51,201 nucleotides of DNA from an uncultured Brachyspira sp. (lineage in GTDB: Bacteria; Spirochaetota; Brachyspiria; Brachyspirales; Brachyspiraceae), in NCBI RefSeq assembly GCF_944390845.1, contig NZ_CALXRM010000016.1, positions 1 through 51,201 of the forward strand, written 5' to 3'. How positions within the stretch are numbered: the stretch's first letter is position 1; each line of letters opens with the position of its first letter. Below are positions 44,150 through 51,201 of the stretch, in pieces. The notes beneath the pieces were generated by a model. The model did no database searches, was not told where the DNA came from, and saw only the letters and a list, made by a program, of their open reading frames with translations. A program made the translations under genes and the position numbers.

Positions 44150-45280
44150 ATGAATACCAAAAATTTATTAATAACTTTAATAATAATTGCTTTTTCATTT
44201 ATATCATGTTCATCTGATATAATGTCTCCAATAATACCAGAAAAAGAACCAGATGTAGGAGATGGAAGTTTTATAGATCCAACACCAAAACCTAATCCTG
44301 AACCTGAGCCAGATCCTGACCCAAAACCAGATCCTGAACCTGAGCCAAAGCCTGAAGAAGTTATAATAACAGATCCATTACAAATATCTGAATTTATAAA
44401 AAAACATAATGGCGTTTATTATTCAAGATATGAAGATGACAGCCTTGACATTAGATATGTAATAGATCAAGATTTAATATACAATGGATATGGTACAGAA
44501 GTTATAGCAACAATGAAAACCTTATTAGGAAATAAACTTCAAATATACATAGAAGGAAAAGCAGAAGGTTCCGGTGCATTAGGATATGAAATGAATGATG
44601 AAATGTACACTTTCAATTTTGGAAGCGACGGAAATATTTATCTTTTTGCTAATGCAATATTTCACAAAGATACATATCAACAAACAAGCGGATATGCCAC
44701 TGCAATTGGAGAACCTATACAAAAATTGATAACTTATTCAGGAAACTATTATTATTATGATTATGATGATTCTAAAAAATATTATATACTTATAGATACA
44801 ACCGGACAAGTATATATAGATGATAATTTTAAAATAAATTACTCAAAAGCAGAATTAAGTAATAATGTATTGATAATAACATATACACAAACAGGCGGTA
44901 CTTCAACTAAACAAGAACTTCATTTTTATGACAAAGATGGAAAACAGAATTATAAATTAATATTTGGTAATACTTGGATTAATAATCAATTACAATATGA
45001 AACATTAAAAAGATATGATTCTTTTAGTACATACAGCGGCACATATAGTTCCGAAGATGGTACTATGACTTTGACTGTTGGAGTAGAAACAATCAAATTT
45101 AATATATTTACAAGATACGATAATTACACTCCTGTAATTGTAGGAAATACATTAACTATGTATCAATATTCTTCAAGAGAAGGTACAAAAGAACATAAAA
45201 TAGTATTTAGTGATGATAAGACAAAAGCAACATATACTAAACCAGATGGAAGTAAAGTTGAATTAATTAACAATAATTAA
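44150..45280 (+). CDS. Lipoprotein with proline-rich spacer
   Basis: The 376-residue protein has a lipoprotein signal ending FSFISC (Cys20), then an acidic Pro-rich spacer made of P-E-P/P-D-P/P-K-P units (about residues 46-70) that would hold the rest away from the membrane. The ~300-residue remainder is rich in Tyr, Thr and Gly, and probably beta-structured with repeated units of the form (Y)SG.Y....D......I (for example SGNYYYYDYDDSKKYY and YSGTYSSEDGTMTLTV). I do not recognise a domain family. GGGAG precedes the ATG by 7 nt. It is monocistronic with its own terminator. It is likely surface- or periplasm-exposed. Confidence 0.82.
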   Translation: MNTKNLLITLIIIAFSFISCSSDIMSPIIPEKEPDVGDGSFIDPTPKPNPEPEPDPDPKPDPEPEPKPEEVIITDPLQISEFIKKHNGVYYSRYEDDSLDIRYVIDQDLIYNGYGTEVIATMKTLLGNKLQIYIEGKAEGSGALGYEMNDEMYTFNFGSDGNIYLFANAIFHKDTYQQTSGYATAIGEPIQKLITYSGNYYYYDYDDSKKYYILIDTTGQVYIDDNFKINYSKAELSNNVLIITYTQTGGTSTKQELHFYDKDGKQNYKLIFGNTWINNQLQYETLKRYDSFSTYSGTYSSEDGTMTLTVGVETIKFNIFTRYDNYTPVIVGNTLTMYQYSSREGTKEHKIVFSDDKTKATYTKPDGSKVELINNN

Positions 45281-45288
45281 GCAAAATA

Positions 45289-45326
45289 AAAGCCTATTCA
45301 TAATAATATTATGTATAGGCTTTTTT
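45289..45326 (+). terminator. Intrinsic terminator of the lipoprotein gene
   Basis: Arms AAAGCCTAT (45289-45297) and ATAGGCTTT (45315-45323) around an A+T-rich loop, ending in TTTTTT. Confidence 0.85.
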
Positions 45327-45416
45327 CAAATTATAATTATAACTATTTAAAAATTTACCATTGAAAAAAAATAATTATATGATATTATAATATGCGATAT
45401 TGTTTTGGAGAAGATA

Positions 45417-45641
45417 ATGAAAAGAGGTAAAAAAAATCCATTCCAAAAAGAGATAGAAAGAAAATTTGGCACTTCTGGCTTCGAACTTAATTCTTTTTTG
45501 TATGGCGGTAAAAAAATGAAAGTCACAAAAAAAGAAATAGAAGACAGATATGATGTAACTCTTGACCAATTTGCATATTTTGCTCAAGTAGCTGGTTATA
45601 AAGTTCTTGCTGATAGCGAATCTCTGATAATATTTAAATAA
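45417..45641 (+). CDS. Small unknown protein coupled to the PdxY-like kinase
   Basis: The start is the ATG at 45417, 6 nt after GGAG; the TTG at 45405 overlaps the ribosome site and is not used. The 74-residue basic protein (KRGKKNPFQKEIERKFGTSGFELNSFLYGGKKMKVTKKEIEDRYDVTLDQFAYFAQVAGYKVL) has a helical C-terminal part resembling a small DNA-binding helix-turn-helix, but the match is weak. The kinase gene starts 1 nt after its stop codon, so the two are translationally coupled. Confidence 0.75.
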   Translation: MKRGKKNPFQKEIERKFGTSGFELNSFLYGGKKMKVTKKEIEDRYDVTLDQFAYFAQVAGYKVLADSESLIIFK

Positions 45642-45642
45642 A

Positions 45643-46455
45643 ATGTATAATAAAAATTTAAATGTACTTCTTCTTAATGATTTATGTTCGTATGGCAAAG
45701 CTTCTCTAACCGTTAATATACCAGTATTGTCACATTTTGGTATAAAAGTTTCTCCTCTTGTAAGTGTTATACTTTCAAATCATACCGCTTTTGATTCGTT
45801 TTGTGCTTTTGATTTGACAAATGAATTAGAACAAATTGTTGATGAATTAAAAAGAAAGAATCCAAAATTCGATGCTTTTTATGTTGGCTGGATATCTTCT
45901 GGAAAGCAGCCTTCAATAGTAATAGATATAATCAAGCATTTTAATATTAATACTATTTTAGTAGATCCTATACTTGGAGATAATGGAAAGCTCTACCCTT
46001 CTATGTCAAATGAACATGTTAACTCTATGAAAGAAATTATCAAATATGCTAATATAGTAACTCCAAATATAACCGAATTAGCTGTATTATTAGATAAAGA
46101 TCCTTCAAAAAGTTATACAGAAAAAGAAGTAGAAGAAATGGCTAAACAACTTTCTACATTTGGACCAAAAACCGTAATAGTAACAAGCGTTTCAAAAGAA
46201 GATAAAGTCGGATGTTTATGTTATGATAATAATGAGTTTATAACAAGCTACTATCCTAAAATAGATATAAGCATACCTGGTACAGGAGATGCTTTCGGTT
46301 CTTCTTTATTAGGTTATATATTACATGGACATTCCATAAAAGATGCATTAGAAAAAGCAACTAAATTCATATATAAATCTGTGGAATTATCTGTAAAAGA
46401 AAATGATGACAGAGTATATGGAATATCTATAGAAAAAAGACTTCATTTACTTTAA
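45643..46455 (+). CDS. pdxY: PdxY-like pyridoxal/pyridoxamine kinase (PfkB superfamily)
   Basis: The 270-residue protein shows the pyridoxal-kinase N-terminus (LLLNDLCSYGKASLTVNIPVLSHFGIKVSPL...LSNHTAF), the DPILGDNGKLY segment, TPNITELAVLL, and the PfkB anion-hole signature PGTGDAFGSSLLGYIL with catalytic Asp. It phosphorylates vitamin B6 vitamers to make PLP precursors in salvage. It has no ribosome site of its own and depends on coupling to the small upstream gene. Length is normal. The choice of pdxY rather than another kinase of the family is moderate. Confidence 0.85.
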   Translation: MYNKNLNVLLLNDLCSYGKASLTVNIPVLSHFGIKVSPLVSVILSNHTAFDSFCAFDLTNELEQIVDELKRKNPKFDAFYVGWISSGKQPSIVIDIIKHFNINTILVDPILGDNGKLYPSMSNEHVNSMKEIIKYANIVTPNITELAVLLDKDPSKSYTEKEVEEMAKQLSTFGPKTVIVTSVSKEDKVGCLCYDNNEFITSYYPKIDISIPGTGDAFGSSLLGYILHGHSIKDALEKATKFIYKSVELSVKENDDRVYGISIEKRLHLL

Positions 46456-46476
46456 AATTAAACATACTATTTTTTA

Positions 46477-46803
46477 TATATACTAAAAATTTTTAAGTTT
46501 GTCAACCGATGCACTTTATATAGAATTATCAACTTTTTTGCCGCACAAAAAAGTTGCAAAAAACGCAATTGCTAGAACTTTATATTTTAAGAATATATAT
46601 TAAATATAGTGTAATACCCTAGTTTTAGGTCAAAAATGCAGTTCTTCGCGAAGCGTATCCGAGCCTGTCGAGGGTATAAGCTTCTTTGTGGCACGCCAAA
46701 GGCACTTCCTTCGGTCACAAAATAAGTGAGCGGTGGGCAAAGCCCTGAAAATATTTTAAATTAAAAAAATTATTTTGACAAAATATAGTTGTTTAGGTAT
46801 ATA
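46477..46803. repeat. MITE-like element E5 (327 bp)
   Basis: Left end TATATA, 17 nt, TGTCAA (46477-46505), type A; right end TTGACA, 17 nt, TATATA (46775-46803), type B. The interior carries AACGCAATTGCTAGAACTTT (46562-46581), CTTCGCGAAGCGTATCC (46643-46659) and GGTGGGCAAAGCCC (46732-46745), blocks that recur in E1, E2, E4 and E6. It lies between two convergent genes. Part of another element shares its right-end TATATA. Confidence 0.65.
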
Positions 46804-46848
46804 CTAAAAATTTTTAAGTTTGTCAAAATAATATAATTGTTTAGATAT
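46798..46848. repeat. Second, very short element sharing the E5 right end
   Basis: Starting from the same TATATA (46798-46803) a type-A left end runs to TGTCAA (46821-46826). After this a degenerate type-B right end (AATTGTTTAGATATATA) follows with almost no interior. It looks like two elements joined at a common TATATA. Confidence 0.45.
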
Positions 46849-46860
46849 ATATTTATTATA

Positions 46861-46899
46861 TAAAAAAGCTGCAGAAAATAATAAATATTCACTGCAGCT
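46861..46899 (-). terminator. Intrinsic terminator of the exported TPR gene
   Basis: On the minus strand AGCTGCAG (46899-46891 region) pairs with CTGCAGCT (46874-46867) around an A+T-rich loop, followed by TTTTTT. Confidence 0.82.
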
Positions 46900-46920
46900 A
46901 AATAATCACTTAATAATCTA

Positions 46921-49674
46921 TCATTCTAATATTTTATTCTGTATATAATCAATTTCTGCTTGTATTGATTTTCTAATCTCTGAATCTCTGCCCCATACTG
47001 CTTTACTTAAAGCTGTTTCATAATAATTCAAAGCTTCTTTTAATAAAGTAACTGTATTACTGTCTATATATTTTTCTGCTCTTGTTTTATAAATCTTTCC
47101 AAGAAGCTCATATCCGCTGTAATCATCTGGAACCAATGCCAAATAATTAAATGCATAACTTTCAGCACTTATATCATCTTTGAAATTATTCAAATAAACT
47201 ATTGCAGCTCTATAATTAGCAGCAGCGTAATTCTTTCTAATTTTTACTATGTCTTGATATGTTTTTAATGCTTCTCTTGTATTTCCAACTAACTCATTAA
47301 TATAAGCTTTTTCATAAAGATAATTAACATTATTAGTATCAAATGATATAGCTTTATTAATAGTATTCATAGCACTATTATAATCACCTATTTTTGAATA
47401 AAGTTTTGAAGCAGCATAAAGTGAATCTGCATCATTTTCATTGATAGATTTTTTAATATCTGATGATGATACTTGATAATTATTTAAATTAACTGCAGTT
47501 TCAGCTATATATATAGGATTAACTTTTAAATATTTTGAAGCTCTATCATAGCATTTTATAGAATAAGAATATAAATAAGCCTTATTATACTCTCTGCCTA
47601 ATAATAAATCTTTTCCGCCGTCAACATTGATATAATCTGTTATTTTATTTATCATATTCAAGCCTTCTAAATTATATTCTCTGATATAACTTTCAGCTAA
47701 TTTGATTCTATTCTCTATATATGCAGGAGCTATTCTTAAAACTTCTTTCATAGTAGATGATAAATTAATATAACCATCAACATTATCATAATATCCTACA
47801 GAACTTAAATATGAATCAATATCCATTTCATTTTTTACAGCAATAGCATCATAATTACTTCTATTTCTTCTAATACCTAAAGCAACTGTTTTAGAAGCAT
47901 CTTCATATTTATGATTTTCATAAAGATAAGCTGCATAAAGTCCGTAAGTTATTGATTCTATTTTCTTTATATATGCAACATCATAATTTTTATTTCTTAA
48001 ATCTGATATATAAGCCAAAGCCTCATCAAATCTATTAAACTTTATAAACTCATATATTCTATCTGTAACTAGGTCTAAATGTAATTTTAATTCTTCTTCC
48101 CAATACTCTGTAGCTTTTATATCTATTAAATCTCTCTCTTTTTGATAACGAGATGTATCATTATCTGAAGCTCTAATTGATAATAATTTTCTTAATAAGA
48201 AAACATTATTAACACTTATAATATTAGCATTAAATGCCTCTTTAAGTATATCTATAGCTTTATCAAGAGAACCTAAATTATAATAAGATTCAGCAATATA
48301 CCCTATTCTAAGCTGTTCTTCTTGTCCTTCGAATCTATACATTGCAAGTAATTGCATCATGTCAACAGAATAATCGTTTCTCTTTAATTCTTCTGCTTTG
48401 TCTAGTATCATATTATATTCTATATTCTTTAAAAGACCTTTGACAATAGGTTCATAACTTTTTACTTCTGACAATAATTTTTTAGCTTCTTCATATCTCT
48501 TTTTTCTTATTAAACTTTTACTATAATCAATTTTGTTTTCATCTGAAATATTATAAAAGTTAATTATTTGAGATATAATTTTATCAGGGTAATAAGTATA
48601 ACCTGCATCATAAAGCATAGAAGCAAAAGTTTCATACAATCTTGGTTTATTATATGAATATTCTAAACCTTTCTCTAATATTTTTATTGCCTCTATCTCA
48701 TTATTTTCATATAAGTATATCTGTGCTAAAATTGCATAAGCCTCATCAAAATCCTTTTCTACTGAAACTAATTTTGATAATATATTTTTTGCCCTTGTAT
48801 AATCTTGCATTTGAAAATATGTTTTTCCTAATGCAACTGTTATTTCAGGATAATCTATAGAATATGATGAAATATCTTCAAGTATTTTTAAAGCATTAGT
48901 ATAATCTTTAACTTGAAGCTTTGTATTCCAAGAATATATTTCTTTTTTTACTGTGGCATTAGATATTTTTGTTTGAATTCTTATTTTTTCATCTTGATTT
49001 GAATATTTAGCATTTTTATAATTATTTATAGCACCGTCATAATTATTGTTTAATAAGTTTAAATCCCCTAAACCTTCATTAGCATAAGAAGAATTTTCTT
49101 TTAAACAAGATTTAAAATAATAATCAGCACTTTTTACATCTCCATTTTTTAATGAAGCATTACCAGCTAAAAATAACCAATAAGGATTATTAGTTACTTT
49201 ATATGCTGTAAGATATGCTATAACTGTTTGTTCATATTCATTTATAGTATCAAAAAACTTACCGATCTCTCCATAAACTTTATCATAATCTTCTTTATCT
49301 ACATATAAAGATAAAAGTTTTGTGAAATCTAAAGAAGCATAATGAAAGTCAGCTCTTCTAAAATATGATAAGCCTCTTAAATAATATATTTCATAGTAAT
49401 TTGTATAAACAGATTCTAAATCATTACATAATGTTATAGCCTCAAAAAATTTTCCATTTTCCATTAACTTTCTAACATTATCTAATTCTCTATTAAGGTT
49501 TATTTTATTATCTTCAGTTAAAACAATTTGAGTTAAATTAGTAGATATTTTTGTACTTTCTAAAGAAATATCTATATTTCTATCGTTCATTATGGCTTGA
49601 TATTGTAAAATATCTCTGGAATATGCCGAAATATAGAGAGTACAAACTATAAGTATGATTTTTATTAATTTCAT
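46921..49674 (-). CDS. Large exported TPR protein
   Basis: The 917-residue protein has an N-terminal signal peptide (KLIKIILIVCTLYISAYS, probably cut near residue 19), so it is periplasmic or outer-membrane associated. About twenty TPR units cover most of the length, for example FEAITLCNDLESVYTNYYEIYYLRGLSYFRRADFHYAS (residues ~77-114), PEITVALGKTYFQMQDYTRAKNILSKLV, and DSLYAASKLYSKIGDYNSAMNTINKAI near the C-terminus. TPRs form a superhelix for protein binding; the partners are unknown. AAGGA lies 7 nt before the ATG. A degenerate sigma28-like sequence lies upstream. Confidence 0.88.
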   Translation of the reverse strand: MKLIKIILIVCTLYISAYSRDILQYQAIMNDRNIDISLESTKISTNLTQIVLTEDNKINLNRELDNVRKLMENGKFFEAITLCNDLESVYTNYYEIYYLRGLSYFRRADFHYASLDFTKLLSLYVDKEDYDKVYGEIGKFFDTINEYEQTVIAYLTAYKVTNNPYWLFLAGNASLKNGDVKSADYYFKSCLKENSSYANEGLGDLNLLNNNYDGAINNYKNAKYSNQDEKIRIQTKISNATVKKEIYSWNTKLQVKDYTNALKILEDISSYSIDYPEITVALGKTYFQMQDYTRAKNILSKLVSVEKDFDEAYAILAQIYLYENNEIEAIKILEKGLEYSYNKPRLYETFASMLYDAGYTYYPDKIISQIINFYNISDENKIDYSKSLIRKKRYEEAKKLLSEVKSYEPIVKGLLKNIEYNMILDKAEELKRNDYSVDMMQLLAMYRFEGQEEQLRIGYIAESYYNLGSLDKAIDILKEAFNANIISVNNVFLLRKLLSIRASDNDTSRYQKERDLIDIKATEYWEEELKLHLDLVTDRIYEFIKFNRFDEALAYISDLRNKNYDVAYIKKIESITYGLYAAYLYENHKYEDASKTVALGIRRNRSNYDAIAVKNEMDIDSYLSSVGYYDNVDGYINLSSTMKEVLRIAPAYIENRIKLAESYIREYNLEGLNMINKITDYINVDGGKDLLLGREYNKAYLYSYSIKCYDRASKYLKVNPIYIAETAVNLNNYQVSSSDIKKSINENDADSLYAASKLYSKIGDYNSAMNTINKAISFDTNNVNYLYEKAYINELVGNTREALKTYQDIVKIRKNYAAANYRAAIVYLNNFKDDISAESYAFNYLALVPDDYSGYELLGKIYKTRAEKYIDSNTVTLLKEALNYYETALSKAVWGRDSEIRKSIQAEIDYIQNKILE

Positions 49675-49745
49675 AGCAAGTCCTTATTTACTACTTTAAA
49701 GTATCGGAAATGGAGTTGCTATATTTTAATTTCGGCAGGTAAAAA

Positions 49746-50822
49746 ATGAAAGAAATAGTTATACTAATATCAAATGTAAGCGAATTAAAAAATAAATCTA
49801 ATCAATTTATTTTAAACATGATAGAACATTTTTATAAATCTGGTATAAGAATAACAGTATTTTCAAAATCATTTTCAAAAAACTTTCCTGCTTATATAGC
49901 AAGAAAGCATTTATCTACAATATTTTTTACAAAATCAGCAAAAGATATAGCAAATACCGCTGAAAATGCTGATGCAATTATAGCAGTAGACTTTCCTATG
50001 AATATAATAGCTTCAATGAGTAAAAATATTATTATGAAAAAAAAATCTGGGAAAAAAATTCCTGTCGTAGTATGGTATGCACTTAATTTTCAAAGCCATT
50101 TATATTTCCAAGAAAATAGAGATAATAAAACAAAATTAGCTGAAAAAAGACTATTAAAATTGGATTATGAACATACTTTAAATATGGATCTAATAATTTG
50201 CGGAAGCAATAAAATAAAAGAAAGATTATTATATATTCATAAGGAAATAAAAAACATAGAAGTTATACAGCCATATTTTTCACCTTATATATTTATAAAT
50301 AAGAATAAAAATAAAGATAAATCTATTGTTTTATTTTATAACAAGGAAGATAGTATATTTAAATGTACTGCCGCTTATGCTCAATACATAAAAGAAAATG
50401 AAGATATATATAAATTAAAAATAATAGGATATGACAAAGAATTAAAGGATAATATAAGAAAATTATCTATAGAACAGCATGTTGAATTTATAGATGAAAA
50501 TGATAATTCAAATATAGGAAATATTATAGCAAATTCAAATTGCATGATAATACATAATATTAAAGATTCTTTCTACACACAATTAATAGCAGCATGGCAT
50601 TATAAAACATTGCCAATTATAGACTCAAAAAGTTCATCTGCAGAAATAGCAACAGATGAAAAGAATGCTTTAATATATAATTCAAAAAATCCAATATCAA
50701 TAATATCAAAAATTAAAAAGATGGCAGAAAATAAAAGAACTTATGAAATGTTTATGCCATCAATAAATGATACAGAAAATACTAATAAAATATTAGAATT
50801 AATAAGCAGTTTTGCTCAGTAA
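49746..50822 (+). CDS. GT4-like glycosyltransferase
   Basis: The 358-residue protein has a GT-B layout: N-terminal Rossmann domain (KEIVILISNVSELKNKSNQFILNMIEHFYKSGIRITVFSK...AENADAIIAVDFPMNIIASM), a middle segment (LKLDYEHTLNMDLIICGSNKIKERLLY), and a C-terminal nucleotide-sugar domain (LKIIGYDKELKDNIRKLSIEQHVEFIDENDNSNIGNIIANSNCMI...SFYTQLIAAWHYKTLPIIDSKSSSAEIA). The late part contains a family-4-like acceptor loop ending in ...SFYTQLIAAW rather than a classical EX7E motif. It probably adds a sugar to a cell-surface polymer. AGG precedes the ATG by 5 nt. Its stop codon touches element E6. Confidence 0.75.
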   Translation: MKEIVILISNVSELKNKSNQFILNMIEHFYKSGIRITVFSKSFSKNFPAYIARKHLSTIFFTKSAKDIANTAENADAIIAVDFPMNIIASMSKNIIMKKKSGKKIPVVVWYALNFQSHLYFQENRDNKTKLAEKRLLKLDYEHTLNMDLIICGSNKIKERLLYIHKEIKNIEVIQPYFSPYIFINKNKNKDKSIVLFYNKEDSIFKCTAAYAQYIKENEDIYKLKIIGYDKELKDNIRKLSIEQHVEFIDENDNSNIGNIIANSNCMIIHNIKDSFYTQLIAAWHYKTLPIIDSKSSSAEIATDEKNALIYNSKNPISIISKIKKMAENKRTYEMFMPSINDTENTNKILELISSFAQ

Positions 50823-51144
50823 TATATACATAAACAACTATGTTTTGTCAGAAATAATTTTTTTTAATTTTAAATATCTGTCCCCCCATTTCTTTTGCGA
50901 CCGAAGGAAGTGCCTTTGGCGTGCCACAAAGAAGCTTATATCCTCGACAAGCTCGGATACGCTTTGCGAAGGGCTATATTTTAGCTTAAATTGATAATTT
51001 ATATTACATGTAAAACAATTTTAGTATGATTTAGTACTAATTTTATCCTTGCACTTTTTGGTTCTTTGACGCTGTCCGCCTGTGGCGTGCGGCGGGAAAA
51101 AGAACAACAAAAAAATTGACAAACTTAAAAATTTTTAGTATATA
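50823..51144. repeat. MITE-like element E6 (322 bp)
   Basis: Left end TATATA, 17 nt, TGTCAG (50823-50851), type B; right end TTGACA, 17 nt, TATATA (51116-51144), type A. The first ~200 nt are nearly identical to the left part of E1, including GCTCGGATACGCTTTGCGAAG (50950-50970). A G/C-rich stretch near 51070-51095 differs. The left end begins directly after the TAA of the glycosyltransferase gene. Confidence 0.65.
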
Positions 51145-51201
51145 CCTAAACAATTATATTTTGTCAAAAATAATTTTTTTAAATTTTAAATATCTGCAGG
51201 G
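51139..51201. repeat. Left part of a further MITE-like element (E7), cut by the window end
   Basis: It shares TATATA (51139-51144) with E6, then continues 17 nt to TGTCAA (51162-51167) and AAAAATAATTTTTTTAAATT, like the left end of E1, up to the window end. Confidence 0.55.

Overview
The window is strongly A+T-rich and reads as a chromosomal segment of an intestinal spirochaete of the genus Brachyspira. The best pointers are a TlyA-type hemolysin/rRNA methyltransferase gene, many DUF285 (BspA-like) leucine-rich repeat genes, and spirochaete-like TPR and lipoprotein genes. No rRNA, tRNA, CRISPR array or prophage was seen.

Layout. (1) 1-10.7 kb is an accessory block. It holds four DUF285 repeat genes on the minus strand, two of them with a C-terminal domain that I read as DUF4132, plus a decayed DUF285 fragment, a GNAT acetyltransferase and a frameshifted YczE/DUF6198-type membrane protein gene. 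(2) 10.8-18.6 kb is housekeeping: gdhA, murF with an overlapping DUF4261-like gene, then the thrS-infC-rpmI-rplT operon. (3) 18.7-21.7 kb is a compact restriction-modification operon (nuclease, N6-adenine methyltransferase) with a short DUF285 gene as its third cistron, flanked on both sides by repeat elements. (4) 21.7-26 kb has a double cNMP-fold/winged-helix regulator, an unknown gene, a GHL10-type lipoprotein and a thioredoxin with a Trp-less active site. (5) 26.8-33.1 kb is a tandem array of five paralogous regulators of that same kind. Each has its own promoter of the form TTGACA or TTGTAT, 16 bp, TATAAT or TAAAAT. The first copy is frameshifted. (6) 33-43.8 kb holds tlyA, an exported protein, a GH57 enzyme, an rlmE/RseC/unknown operon, a TPR protein and a P-type cation ATPase behind a yybP-ykoY (Mn2+) riboswitch with an intrinsic terminator. 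(7) 44-51.2 kb holds a lipoprotein, a small gene coupled to a PdxY-like kinase, a large exported TPR protein and a glycosyltransferase.

The most unusual structural feature is a family of non-coding, relatively G+C-rich, MITE-like elements: six complete ones (136 to about 540 bp) and two cut by the window edges. Their 29-bp inverted ends each read outward as TTGACA, exactly 17 bp, TATATA, or a close variant. Each end is therefore a sigma70-like promoter facing away from the element. One such end lies just upstream of the restriction-modification operon, with the -10 box 6 nt from the ATG, so the operon would be read as a leaderless mRNA from an element-borne promoter. Several other ends touch or nearly touch the stop codon of the adjacent gene and would drive antisense transcription into its 3' end.

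All calls rest on reading the sequence and recalled family features. No database search or folding was run.
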